A stretch of DNA of 64,000 nt. Origin: JAVBLU01 sp031553225. Its GTDB lineage: Bacteria > Bacillota > Clostridia > Christensenellales > UBA1750. Where the stretch lies: assembly GCA_031553225.1 (NCBI GenBank), contig JAVBLU010000007.1:15804-79803 (forward strand). Reading direction: 5' to 3'. Each line of letters opens with the position of its first letter. Position 1 is the first letter of the stretch. A model generated the notes under the pieces. The model had not been told where the DNA came from. It did not search any database and saw only the letters and a program-made list of their open reading frames with translations. A program made the position numbers and the translations under genes. Of the stretch, positions 7,948-15,652 are shown in pieces.

Positions 7948-8532
7948 TCAGGGTTCCCGCTCCATGGGGTTTAGGTTGAGGTTGAGGCGGCGGATGATCT
8001 TTTCCAGGCGCCGGGCGCGCGCCTCCTCGGATTTTGCGTCAAAGTACAGGCCCGTGTAGGCGCGCTTGGCGGAGGGCGGCATGGCCATGAAGTGGGTAAA
8101 CGCGGGCTCGGCCGGCTTGATCAGGTTCTCAAGCGCCATCACCTGGGCCTGTGAAATGGGCCCGGCTTCGGGGGCGTCCCACGCGCCGCTGCTTTTTGCT
8201 TCCTCTATTTTCGCACGGCCGCGGTCGGTCATCAGGCCCTGCGCTTCCAGTTCGGCAGCCAGCTTTTTGTTTTTGGGCGACCAGTTGCTGCCCTTTCTGC
8301 GCGGCGCAAAGTATTTCATGTACTTCGTTTGGTCAATGCTCTGCATTCGCCCGTCGATCCAGCCAAAGCACAGCGCCTCCTGCAGCGCCTCGCCGGCGCT
8401 CAGCGTTGCAGGGCCGGCCTGCTTGCCCAGCACCAGCCACACGCCGCCGCTCGCCGCGCCGTGCTCCGCAAGCCATGCCCGAAAATCAGCCCGGGTCGCA
8501 AACAGCATTTGCTCCAACCGGCTCGCCCCCAT
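7948..8532 (-). CDS. YdeI/OmpD-associated family protein
   Basis: A 194-residue protein with the YdeI family signature: WLAEHGAASGGVWLVLGK, then EALCFGWIDG, then KYFAPRRKGSNWSPKN, and a C-terminal LNPMEREP tail. Members are small cytoplasmic proteins linked in some species to bacteriocin or stress resistance. The biochemical role is not settled. I chose the ATG at 8530-8532 (GGAAG a few nt upstream) because the family begins near here; the extra N-terminal residues of the longer frame are not family-like. A TTGTGT-17-TACACT pair lies directly upstream but would give an almost leaderless mRNA. Confidence 0.8.
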   Translation of the reverse strand: MGASRLEQMLFATRADFRAWLAEHGAASGGVWLVLGKQAGPATLSAGEALQEALCFGWIDGRMQSIDQTKYMKYFAPRRKGSNWSPKNKKLAAELEAQGLMTDRGRAKIEEAKSSGAWDAPEAGPISQAQVMALENLIKPAEPAFTHFMAMPPSAKRAYTGLYFDAKSEEARARRLEKIIRRLNLNLNPMEREP

Positions 8533-8611
8533 TTGCTTCCAGTGTATCACCCGAGGCGGCCAAACACAATGGGCCGCCCGGTAGACCATGGCGCCGCCCC
8601 CACTTTTGCTC

Positions 8612-8640
8612 TTGACGGGAAGAGACCGGCGTGGTAATGT
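8612..8640 (+). promoter_or_regulatory. Promoter of the 46-codon gene
   Basis: TTGACG (8612-8617), 17-bp spacer, TAATGT (8635-8640). It is followed by an A/T-rich initiation region and AAGGAGGTG. Confidence 0.65.
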
Positions 8641-8674
8641 AGGGATAATAAAATATGAAGGAGGTGGTGCGACG

Positions 8675-8815
8675 GTGAATATCAGGCTGACGGTGTCGGG
8701 CGGCCGCACATTCGTGAATATCGAATGCGTCGCGGGTTACACGTTCACATCCGGCGCGATGAGGGGGTATTCTGCCCAAAAATCGGTCGCGCCGCCCGAC
8801 GCCAAGCCGTTTTAG
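8675..8815 (+). CDS. Small protein of 46 residues, not recognised
   Basis: The GTG at 8675 follows a near-perfect AAGGAGGTG site by 8 nt. The product has no signal peptide or membrane helix, contains one Cys, and consists of short beta-prone pieces (RLTVSGG, FVNIECVAGY) followed by a Pro/Lys tail. It has its own promoter (8612-8640) and a U-rich terminator (8853-8884), so it is a complete single-gene unit. It resembles nothing I know. The alternative is that the RNA, not the protein, is the product. Confidence 0.5.
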   Translation: MNIRLTVSGGRTFVNIECVAGYTFTSGAMRGYSAQKSVAPPDAKPF

Positions 8816-8852
8816 GCGATCTTTGCATCGCCGTACGGGGATTGGACCAGGA

Positions 8853-8884
8853 CTGGCCGACCGTGTGTCGGCCGGTTTTTTGTT
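8853..8884 (+). terminator. Intrinsic terminator of the 46-codon gene
   Basis: A 9-bp stem (8853-8861 with 8867-8875, one T-G pair) with a 5-nt loop, followed by a T-run and GTTG. Confidence 0.85.
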
Positions 8885-8961
8885 GCGAAAAAACAGCAGG
8901 TAAACCGGACGGCTCGCGGCGGTACATGGGCGGCGGCCGGGAAAAGCGAGGAAGGATCGAC

Positions 8962-9738
8962 ATGAACCGGTATTGGACGCACGGCCGCATGTGCGCGGCG
9001 CAGGCCTTCGACGGCGGCGTGTTCTATGTGTTCAGCGGCTACGCCCTGCGCGTTTTGCAGCCTGTGGTGCTCATGCTGCTGTGGCGGCAGCTTCTGTCCG
9101 GGTCGTCGCCGCCGCTGTCTCTGCGGGCGGTGCTCACCTATACGCTGTGGTCGTCGCTGCTGGCCCAGCAGCTCAACGTTCACACCACTGCCTGCGACGA
9201 TTTCTGGGACGGAAGCTTCGGCATGCGCTTCCTGCGTCCCGCGGGCGTTCTGTCGCAGGTGTTTGCCGAGACGGTCGGGCGGTGGGTTCCGGGGCTTTTG
9301 CTGTATACCCTGCCGGCTTTCGCTCTGGCGCTGCTCATCGGCATTCCGGCGGCTCCCGTAACGCCCGTGGCAGGGCTGCTCGGCGGGGCTTCCCTGCTGC
9401 TCTCCGTATCGCTTGGGTTCGCGGTGGACTTTTTGTTCATGTCGCTCTCGGTCAACTGGAAGAACGCCTCCTATCAGGCGGTCATCCTGCGCTCGGCCGT
9501 CATGAAGGTGTGCTCAGGCGCGGTCATCCCGTTTGCCGCGCTGCCCGGGGCCGTGGGCGCGGTGCTCTCCTGCCTTCCGTTTGGCGCGCTGGCGGGCGCT
9601 CCGCTGTCCATCTACGCGGGGCTGTCCGCCCCGCTGCAGCCCATCCTGCTGCAGGTTTTCTGGAACGCCGCGCTGTGGCCGCTGGCGCTTTATTGCGTGC
9701 GACGCAGCGAGGAAAAGCTGGTGAGTTTCGGTGGATAG
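8962..9738 (+). CDS. ABC-2 type transporter permease (first subunit)
   Basis: A 258-residue membrane protein with six predicted helices, in the ABC-2/DUF990-like permease group that comes as two different permeases plus one ATPase. It starts at an ATG with a GAGGAAGG site. A charged cytoplasmic N-terminus precedes helix 1. The second permease starts inside its last codons (8-bp overlap), indicating an operon and a heterodimeric channel. The exported substrate is unknown; lipids, peptides and toxins are exported by relatives. Confidence 0.85.
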   Translation: MNRYWTHGRMCAAQAFDGGVFYVFSGYALRVLQPVVLMLLWRQLLSGSSPPLSLRAVLTYTLWSSLLAQQLNVHTTACDDFWDGSFGMRFLRPAGVLSQVFAETVGRWVPGLLLYTLPAFALALLIGIPAAPVTPVAGLLGGASLLLSVSLGFAVDFLFMSLSVNWKNASYQAVILRSAVMKVCSGAVIPFAALPGAVGAVLSCLPFGALAGAPLSIYAGLSAPLQPILLQVFWNAALWPLALYCVRRSEEKLVSFGG

Positions 9739-10582
9739 GCTTTTGTGGATCGGCCGGCGCTACGGCCAGCTGATGGGCCTGAAAGCGCGCATGGACCTTG
9801 CGTGGTACCTGCGCGACCGGCGCGTGGTGCTCATCTGCATGGGCACGGACGCCGTTTCCGCCGTGGCGTCGGTGATGGCGGTGTACTTTCTGGCCGAGCG
9901 CTTCGACGGGCTGTGCGGCCTTACGCGGCCGCAGGTGTTGTTTATGCTCGGGTTCGGGCTGCTCATCGAGGGACTGCGCATGGTGTTCTTTGGCAACGAC
10001 AACGCCAGCGCGCCCTCGCGGCGCTTCGGACGGGGCCAGGTGGACCACATGCTGATGCAGCCCGTGCCCGTTTGGCTGCAGCTGATCACCGACGGCTTTG
10101 CGCCCGTCACCAGCCTGGCCGTGTTCCTGTCGGGCGCGGCGTTTACCGCCTGGGCCATCCATCAGCTGGCCCTGCCGCTGAGCATCCTGTGGTGGGCGCG
10201 GTTTGCCGGGCAGCTTGTGAGCGCGCTGGGCGTGCTGATGGGCTTCACCTACCTCACGTCCGTACCGGCGTTCTACGCGCCCGTGGCCGCGGAGGAAATC
10301 TCCTCCACCGTTGGGAGCTTCTTCAGCTCGCTCAAGCCCTTCCCACTGGGCGGCCTGGGCGGGGGCGCGCGGTTTTTGCTCACGGTTTTGCTGCCCGTCG
10401 GTCTAACGGCCTGGTACCCCGCCAGCGCTCTGCTGACGCCCGCGCACCCGCTGCAGCTGTGGGCCGCGCCCGCCATGGCGCTGGCGCTCATCGCCGCGAG
10501 CGCATTCTTCCTACGAAAGGGGCTTGACCATTATGTCCGCGTCGGTTCGCCGCGCTACTCGCGCAGGGGATTTCGCAATTGA
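9731..10582 (+). CDS. ABC-2 type transporter permease (second subunit, DUF990-like)
   Basis: A 283-residue, six-helix protein starting at GTG 9731, overlapping the first permease by 8 bp. The form is typical of the DUF990/ABC2_membrane_6 family: a cytoplasmic RYGQLMGLKARMDL amphipathic segment, then helices, with GRGQVDHMLMQPVP in the cytoplasmic loop. Its 3' end overlaps the ATPase start by 50 bp, so the three genes are tightly coupled. Confidence 0.85.
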   Translation: MDRLLWIGRRYGQLMGLKARMDLAWYLRDRRVVLICMGTDAVSAVASVMAVYFLAERFDGLCGLTRPQVLFMLGFGLLIEGLRMVFFGNDNASAPSRRFGRGQVDHMLMQPVPVWLQLITDGFAPVTSLAVFLSGAAFTAWAIHQLALPLSILWWARFAGQLVSALGVLMGFTYLTSVPAFYAPVAAEEISSTVGSFFSSLKPFPLGGLGGGARFLLTVLLPVGLTAWYPASALLTPAHPLQLWAAPAMALALIAASAFFLRKGLDHYVRVGSPRYSRRGFRN

Positions 10583-11414
10583 ACTGTCGCACCTGACCAA
10601 AACGTATGCGCAGTGGCAGCGCAGCTTTCGCTTGAAGGATTTGGGCCGCAGCCTTCTGCGGCCGCAGACCAGGGAAGTACACGCCCTGCAGGACGTGAGC
10701 CTCACCGTGCGGCGCGGCGAGTTTGTGGCCTACGCGGGCCCGAACGGCGCGGGCAAATCCACCACCATGAAGCTGCTCAGCGGCATGCTCGCCCCCACGA
10801 GCGGGGACGCCTACGCACTTGGCCTGCACCCGCGAAAGGCGCGCATCCAGCTGATGAAGCGCGCGGGCGTGTTGTTTGGCCAGCGCTCGGAGCTGTGGTG
10901 GGACCACCCGGTGGCCATGAGCTTTGAGTGGAAGCGCACGGTGTGGGACATCCCGCAGCACACCTACGAGCGCATGCGCGCCATGGTATGCGAGCTGCTG
11001 GGCCTTGGCCCCCTTATGCAAACCTTTGCCCGGGAGTTGTCGCTGGGCCAGCGCATGCGCTGTGATCTGGGCCTTCTGTTGCTGCACGAGCCGGAGCTGC
11101 TTTTGCTGGACGAACCCACGCTTGGCCTGGACGTGCTCGCCAAGCAGCAGCTGATCGCCTTTTTGAAGCACCTCCACAGGGAGGACGGCGTCACCATCCT
11201 CGTCACCTCGCACGACATGGACGACCTGCAGGAGATGGCGCAGCGCCTTATTCTCATATCCGGCGGACGCATCGCCTTTGACGGCACGTTTGACGCGCTG
11301 CGCGGCGCAGCGCCCGCGCCGCTCACCGTGGAGCAAACCGTAACGCGCGGCGCGCCCATCGAGCAGGTCATCGCCTCGCTGTACCAGCGCTGGGCCAGCG
11401 AAGCCGCCACGTAG
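10533..11414 (+). CDS. ABC transporter ATP-binding protein
   Basis: A 293-residue ATPase of the ABC-2 exporter. It has Walker A GPNGAGKST, a Q-loop region (LFGQRSELWW), signature LSLGQRMR, Walker B LLLLDEPT, and an H-loop in VTSHDMDDL. The FGQRSELWWDHP segment is characteristic of ATPases that pair with DUF990 permeases. The ATG at 10533 (AAAGGGG about 11 nt upstream) is preferred over the TTG at 10524. It completes the operon with the two preceding permeases. Confidence 0.92.
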   Translation: MSASVRRATRAGDFAIELSHLTKTYAQWQRSFRLKDLGRSLLRPQTREVHALQDVSLTVRRGEFVAYAGPNGAGKSTTMKLLSGMLAPTSGDAYALGLHPRKARIQLMKRAGVLFGQRSELWWDHPVAMSFEWKRTVWDIPQHTYERMRAMVCELLGLGPLMQTFARELSLGQRMRCDLGLLLLHEPELLLLDEPTLGLDVLAKQQLIAFLKHLHREDGVTILVTSHDMDDLQEMAQRLILISGGRIAFDGTFDALRGAAPAPLTVEQTVTRGAPIEQVIASLYQRWASEAAT

Positions 11415-11744
11415 CCCGCCCCGCAACGACCAAAACCCCGCTTCGCGCATTTTGCGGCGGTCTGACCTGCGCCCCCCCTTCCCGGCGCGCGCCACGCGGC
11501 AAACCGCCGTGCGCGCCGCCAACTTGCGCCATTCGCCGCACGCCTCGCCGACACGCCGAAGGCCCGGCGGCGCTTACAGCGCCGCCGGGCCTTCGCATAT
11601 TGAATCTTTGGTCCGCCCGCCCGTGGGAAACCGCTCTCCATTCCCCGTGCAGGATCCAAGGGACGCAATCTCCCGGCGGGTGGGCGGAGGGCTACGCCTT
11701 TCGCGCTGCGCAGCCGCTTCCGCGCCCTGTAACCCGCCGCGCCT
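11415..11744. other. 330-bp stretch without a recognised gene
   Basis: It separates the ABC-2 operon from the convergent solenoid-protein operon. It holds a GC-rich imperfect hairpin around 11480-11520 and the long hairpin at 11558-11594. The rest shows no promoter, coding signal or known RNA. Confidence 0.5.
11558..11594. terminator. Long hairpin between convergent operons
   Basis: A perfect 16-bp stem (11558-11573 with 11579-11594) and 5-nt loop, GAAGG at the base, no U-run. Its position fits a bidirectional terminator for the ABC-2 operon and the DUF2089-solenoid operon. Confidence 0.55.
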
Positions 11745-13853
11745 CTATCCCCGCTCGGCGATGCGCGCGTTTGCGTGAATATGGCCGCCGCAGGAGCCTA
11801 AGATCCCGTCGATGACGGCGTTGGGCCCGATGTCGCCGTCCACGCGCCCAACGTTGCCGCGTACGCGCCCGTTGAAGCAGCCGCAGACGCGCTCGACATT
11901 GCCGCCCACGCGGCCGTCCAGATCGCCTTTGATGACGCCCTTCACGTGACGGCCCACGTTGCCGCGCAGGGCGCCGCATACGTCGCCTTCCACATCGCCG
12001 CCCACGTTGCCGGTCAGATCGGCCTTCACGGATCCCCTCACGCTGCCGCCTACGTTGCCGCGCAGGCACCCGCCTATGTCGCCCTCCACGTTGCCGCCTA
12101 CGCTGCCCAGCAGATCGCCCTTGACGCAGCCCTTGACGGAGCCGCCCATAGACCCGCTCATGATGCCGCCGATGTCGCCGTGTACGCTGCCGCCCATTCG
12201 GCCTGCCATGTCGCCTCCGACGGATCCGCGCACATCGCCTCCAACCGCACCCACAATGCGGCCTTGCACGTTGCCCATAACCGACCCGGCCACCATGCCC
12301 AGAAGGTCGCCGTCGATCTGCGGGAGATTGCCCGTTGTGTTGCCGGAGAAATGGCCGCCATCGTAGCGCGCGTTGGGCGTGTTGTGCAGGTGTGGGCCGC
12401 CGACGGCGCCGTGGAAGGGGAAACCTTCGCCCAGGCTGATGCGGATGTCCGGATGGACGTGCGCGTGGACCGGCCCGTGGCGGCGGCCCTCGCCTTCACG
12501 GCCGAAGAGCTCCACGCCCTCCGGGAACCCGCCGCCAATTTTGGCGCTGCGGTGAATGCGCCCTTCGCAGACTGCAAGCTTGCCATCAATAGTCGCCTCC
12601 GGTCCGATGTCGCCGCATACGCAGCCTACGTTTCCTTTTATTTTGCCGTTCAGGCACCCGCCGATGCGGGACACGTCGCTCTCTACAACGCCGTTCACGT
12701 CGCCGTCGATCTCACCTGACACGCATTTCACGCGGCCGTTTACATCGCCTTCGATGCGGCCCTTCACCGTACCGCTCACAACGCCGTTCAGCTCGCCCTG
12801 TATGCTGCCGGTCACGTCGCCGCTCACCCGGCCGTTCAGATCGCCCTCGACGTTCCCTTCCACCGATCCGCCCACGATGCCGTTCAGATCACCCATCACG
12901 TTGCCCTGAACCGCCAGACCCACCTTGCCGTTCAGGTCGCCGTGCAGGCTGCCCTTGAGCTCCTGAGCGACGATGCCGTTCAAGTCGCCGCAGACCTTGC
13001 CTTCCAGATAACCGCCGACTTTGCCGTTCAGGTCGCCGCAAACGTCGCCCTTCATGCAGCCGCCGATCGTGCCGTTTAGATCGCCGAGCACGTTGCCTTC
13101 CATATGGCCGGCGATTTTGCCGTTCATATCGGCGGAAACGTCGCCCTTCATATTGCCCAGAACCTGGCCGTCCAGATCGCCGGCTGCGTTGCCGTTCAGG
13201 TCGCCCTGCACAACCCCGTCGAAGCTTTCGGGCAGATCGCCTTGCATATCGCCGGAAATGAGATTCCCTTTGCGTTCGGCGCGCTCTTGCTGGCGCATGC
13301 CGTGGCGCGCATGGCGCATGGCTCTGCCCGCTTCGCGTGCCGCGTCGCGGCCGATACGGGCGGCCTCGTGGGCGGCTCGCGCGGCCTCGCGGCCCATCTC
13401 GTGCATGCTCTGATGGAAGTCCTGGCGGAAGTCCTCTTCCTCCCGCTCCTCACTCCGCACCGGCGGCACCGGCGGAACGGGAGGTACCGGCGGGACCGGA
13501 GGCACGGGCGGGACCGGAGGCACGGGCGGAGAGGGCGGTGCGCTCGGTTCGGCCTGCCCGGGCGCGTCCTTGCGCTGCTGAAAGCCCCGCTTCATGTTTT
13601 GGGCCAGATCGCGGGCCATATCGCCCACATCGCGGCCAAAGCGCCCCATGTCGCGTCCGAACTTGTCCATATCCACGTAGAAGCCGGAACCGCGCTTCTT
13701 CTCGTTCTCCGGCCAGGGTTTTTTCGCGTCGGCCTGCTCCCATGCGGCGTCCTCGGGCTTGCCCTGCATGGCGGAGATCAGCTTATCCGCTTCCTCGGCG
13801 GAGAGGCGGCCCGCCTGCACTTCCTCCAGTATCTTTTTTAGCTGCTCATTCAT
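11745..13853 (-). CDS. Tetrapeptide-repeat (G-x-Phi-x) beta-solenoid protein with SHOCT-like N-terminus
   Basis: A 702-residue protein. Residues 1-30 form a SHOCT-like helical pair (LKKILEEVQAGRLSAEEADK). Two amphipathic charged helices follow (57-95 and 140-195), separated by a VPP-repeat linker (about 107-132). Residues 200-430 and 505-690 are runs of Gly-x-[Leu/Val/Ile/Met]-x, often in 16-residue units such as GDLNGKVGGYLEGKVC. Each run ends in a similar cap: GDIGPEATIDGKL with an EGRIHRSAKI end, and GDIGPNAVIDGIL with a GGHIHANARI end, so the solenoid was internally duplicated. The 16-residue, four-sided periodicity suggests a bactofilin-like or DUF4097-like beta-helix. There is no signal peptide or membrane segment. 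The ATG lies inside the 3' end of the DUF2089 gene. Function unknown; a cytoplasmic polymer or scaffold is an inference. Confidence 0.85.
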   Translation of the reverse strand: MNEQLKKILEEVQAGRLSAEEADKLISAMQGKPEDAAWEQADAKKPWPENEKKRGSGFYVDMDKFGRDMGRFGRDVGDMARDLAQNMKRGFQQRKDAPGQAEPSAPPSPPVPPVPPVPPVPPVPPVPPVPPVRSEEREEEDFRQDFHQSMHEMGREAARAAHEAARIGRDAAREAGRAMRHARHGMRQQERAERKGNLISGDMQGDLPESFDGVVQGDLNGNAAGDLDGQVLGNMKGDVSADMNGKIAGHMEGNVLGDLNGTIGGCMKGDVCGDLNGKVGGYLEGKVCGDLNGIVAQELKGSLHGDLNGKVGLAVQGNVMGDLNGIVGGSVEGNVEGDLNGRVSGDVTGSIQGELNGVVSGTVKGRIEGDVNGRVKCVSGEIDGDVNGVVESDVSRIGGCLNGKIKGNVGCVCGDIGPEATIDGKLAVCEGRIHRSAKIGGGFPEGVELFGREGEGRRHGPVHAHVHPDIRISLGEGFPFHGAVGGPHLHNTPNARYDGGHFSGNTTGNLPQIDGDLLGMVAGSVMGNVQGRIVGAVGGDVRGSVGGDMAGRMGGSVHGDIGGIMSGSMGGSVKGCVKGDLLGSVGGNVEGDIGGCLRGNVGGSVRGSVKADLTGNVGGDVEGDVCGALRGNVGRHVKGVIKGDLDGRVGGNVERVCGCFNGRVRGNVGRVDGDIGPNAVIDGILGSCGGHIHANARIAERG
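11784..12341 (-). repeat. Second coding array of G-x-Phi-x tetrapeptides
   Basis: Encodes about residues 505-690 of the solenoid protein. The units are Gly-rich (GGSVHGDIG, GGNVEGDIG) and less Asn-rich than those of the first array. It ends in the second cap. Confidence 0.85.
12564..13256 (-). repeat. First coding array of G-x-Phi-x tetrapeptides (16-residue units)
   Basis: Encodes about residues 200-430. Successive 16-residue units begin GDLNG and are clearest between residues 257 and 390. It ends in the first cap. Confidence 0.9.
13458..13535 (-). repeat. 9-bp coding repeat for a (Val-Pro-Pro)n linker
   Basis: About eight tandem VPP units in the solenoid protein. Such a linker would form a stiff polyproline-II rod. 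The DNA repeat may vary in number between strains. Confidence 0.85.
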
Positions 13854-14214
13854 GGTCCTTCTCCTCCGTCGTCAGCATGTTTAAGGCTTCCGTCACATCT
13901 ATTTCGCCGTTTTGCAGGCGCTGCAGCGCGTCGCGCCGGGCGTTGACGGCGGGCTGGCCCAGGGCCTGGGCGATGTCGTCCAGACGGGCGCGCACAGTGG
14001 GATAGCTGATCCCCAGTTCCTTCTCCATATCGCGGATGTTGCCGCGGCAGCGGATGAAGCTGACGACGAAATCCTTTTGCGCTTCGTTTAAGGTGGCGAA
14101 ACGGTCGACGGCGAACTCCCCTTCGATGGCCGTCCTGCAGGCGGGGCAGCGAAGTCGTTCAACCCGCAGACCGGACGCGCAGACGGGACAGGCGGAAATT
14201 GTGGCGTTTGGCAT
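13846..14214 (-). CDS. DUF2089 family protein (zinc-ribbon and helix-turn-helix, putative regulator)
   Basis: A 122-residue protein with two CxxC knuckles at the N-terminus (CPVC, CPAC), then the DUF2089 core: FIRCRGNIRDMEKELGISYP TVRARLDDI (split here), which looks like a helix-turn-helix, then a SHOCT-like tail (LQNGEIDVTEALNML). The ATG at 14212-14214 is preferred over the upstream GTG because AGGAAAG lies 8 nt from it. The stop overlaps the solenoid gene start by 8 bp, implying coupling. In Firmicutes DUF2089 genes are often followed by a SHOCT-like beta-helix protein, so the pair may be a regulator and its partner. Confidence 0.88.
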   Translation of the reverse strand: MPNATISACPVCASGLRVERLRCPACRTAIEGEFAVDRFATLNEAQKDFVVSFIRCRGNIRDMEKELGISYPTVRARLDDIAQALGQPAVNARRDALQRLQNGEIDVTEALNMLTTEEKDHE

Positions 14215-14251
14215 GCGAATCACTTTCCTTTTCCATTTGGTTTACGCCATT

Positions 14252-14279
14252 ATCTTAGCACACGTCTAATAAAAGTCAA
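14252..14279 (-). promoter_or_regulatory. Promoter of the DUF2089-solenoid operon, with tandem AGTCAA repeats
   Basis: Minus-strand TTGACT (14274-14279), 16-bp spacer, TAAGAT (14252-14257). The -35 overlaps one of two tandem 7-bp elements, AGTCAAT and AGTCAAA (14274-14287). The surrounding 14240-14430 is strikingly A/T-rich compared with the rest of the window. Confidence 0.5.
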
Positions 14280-14446
14280 TAGTCAAATTGAAATATTCAA
14301 TATTTATTTTGCAAGATCATGAAATTGCAATTCATAGTCATTCAAATTTCATTTAGTGAGATATTTTTTGTTCACATGGAGGACTTTTGCAGCTTGTATC
14401 GAATAGTCTTTCTTTATATCATGGGATATCGAGGAGGTCGTTGTAC

Positions 14447-15637
14447 ATGCAGCTGTCCAAGCGGGTAGCGGGCATCGCCCCGTCCATCACCCTGGAGATA
14501 GATGCCAAGGCGAAGGCCATGCAGGCGCAGGGCCTGGACGTGGTGGGCTTTGGGGCCGGCGAGCCGGACTTTGCCACCCCGTCCTTTATTCGGGAGGCAG
14601 GCAAGCAGGCCATCGACGCCGGCAAAACGAAATACACGCCCGCGTCCGGCGCGCCGGACCTGCGCGCCGCCGTGTGCGAGAAGCTGGCGCGCGACAACGC
14701 TCTTGCCTACAAGCCCGAGCAGATCATCATCTCCAGCGGCGCGAAGCACTCGCTCTTCAACGCGTTCCAGGCGCTGATCAACGAAGGCGACGAGGTGATC
14801 ATCCCCTCGCCCTGTTGGGTGAGCTATCCGGAGATGGTGCGTATGGCGGGCGGCGTGCCCGTGTTCGTGCCCGGCCTTGAGTGTGACGACTTCAAACCCA
14901 CCATCCAGGCAATCGCCGCGGCCGTGTCCCCCCGCACGCGCGCCTTCGTTCTGAACACGCCCAACAACCCCAACGGCCACGTGTACACGGCCGCCGAGCT
15001 CGCGGCCATCGCCGGCCTCGCCGCCACGCACGATTTCACCGTCGTATCCGACGAGATTTACGAGCTGCTCACCTATGATGGCGACTGCCCGCCCTCCATC
15101 GCCACGCTTCCGGGCATGATCGAGCGCACGGTGGTGGTCAACGGCGTGTCCAAGGCCTACGCCATGACCGGCTGGCGCATCGGGTACACGGCCTCGCCGC
15201 TGCCGCTTGCCAAGGCCATGGGCAACTTCCAAAGCCACGCCACTTCCGCCCCCGCCACCATGTGCCAGGCTGCGGCCACCGCGGCCCTGCGCGGGTCCAT
15301 GGACGAGGCCATCGCCATGAAGGCCGAGTTCGACCGCCGCCGCCGCCTCATCCATGGCCTGATCAACGCCGTCCCCGGCCTTTCCGCCCGCTTGCCAGCC
15401 GGTGCGTTTTATATTATGATGAACATATCCGCCGTTTTGGGCAAAAGCTACGAAGGGCGCGCCATCAAGGGCTCCATGGATTTTGCAGACGCCCTGCTGC
15501 AGGGCGAGCAGTGCGCCGTGGTGCCCGGCCTTGCCTTTGAAGCCGACGCCTACTGCCGCCTGTCCTACGCCACCTCATTACAAAACATCGAAAAGGGCCT
15601 TGCCCGCATCGCCGCTTTTGTGGGCAAACTGAAATAG
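14447..15637 (+). CDS. Pyridoxal phosphate-dependent aspartate aminotransferase (class I)
   Basis: A 396-residue fold-type I transaminase, most like the AspC/AspB type, exchanging Asp and 2-oxoglutarate with oxaloacetate and Glu. Landmarks: GAGEPDF, YTPASGAPDLR, NTPNNPNG, SDEIYELLTYDG (Asp202, Tyr205), the Schiff-base Lys236 in VNGVSKAYAMTGWR, and a carboxylate-binding Arg in the C-terminal CRLSYATS segment. The ATG has GAGGAGGT 8 nt upstream. It is 15 bp from the citrate synthase-like gene, so the pair can link oxaloacetate, Asp and citrate or 2-oxoglutarate metabolism. Confidence 0.92.
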   Translation: MQLSKRVAGIAPSITLEIDAKAKAMQAQGLDVVGFGAGEPDFATPSFIREAGKQAIDAGKTKYTPASGAPDLRAAVCEKLARDNALAYKPEQIIISSGAKHSLFNAFQALINEGDEVIIPSPCWVSYPEMVRMAGGVPVFVPGLECDDFKPTIQAIAAAVSPRTRAFVLNTPNNPNGHVYTAAELAAIAGLAATHDFTVVSDEIYELLTYDGDCPPSIATLPGMIERTVVVNGVSKAYAMTGWRIGYTASPLPLAKAMGNFQSHATSAPATMCQAAATAALRGSMDEAIAMKAEFDRRRRLIHGLINAVPGLSARLPAGAFYIMMNISAVLGKSYEGRAIKGSMDFADALLQGEQCAVVPGLAFEADAYCRLSYATSLQNIEKGLARIAAFVGKLK

Positions 15638-15652
15638 GAAGGATGTGTAGAA

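Noticed and set aside
11946..12719. An Ala/His/Val repeat ORF on the plus strand
   Set aside because: It is the antisense of the Gly-x-Phi-x repeat coding region.
13458..13535. CRISPR-like short repeats
   Set aside because: The 9-bp periodicity is coding (Val-Pro-Pro) without spacers. No repeat-spacer array occurs anywhere in the window.
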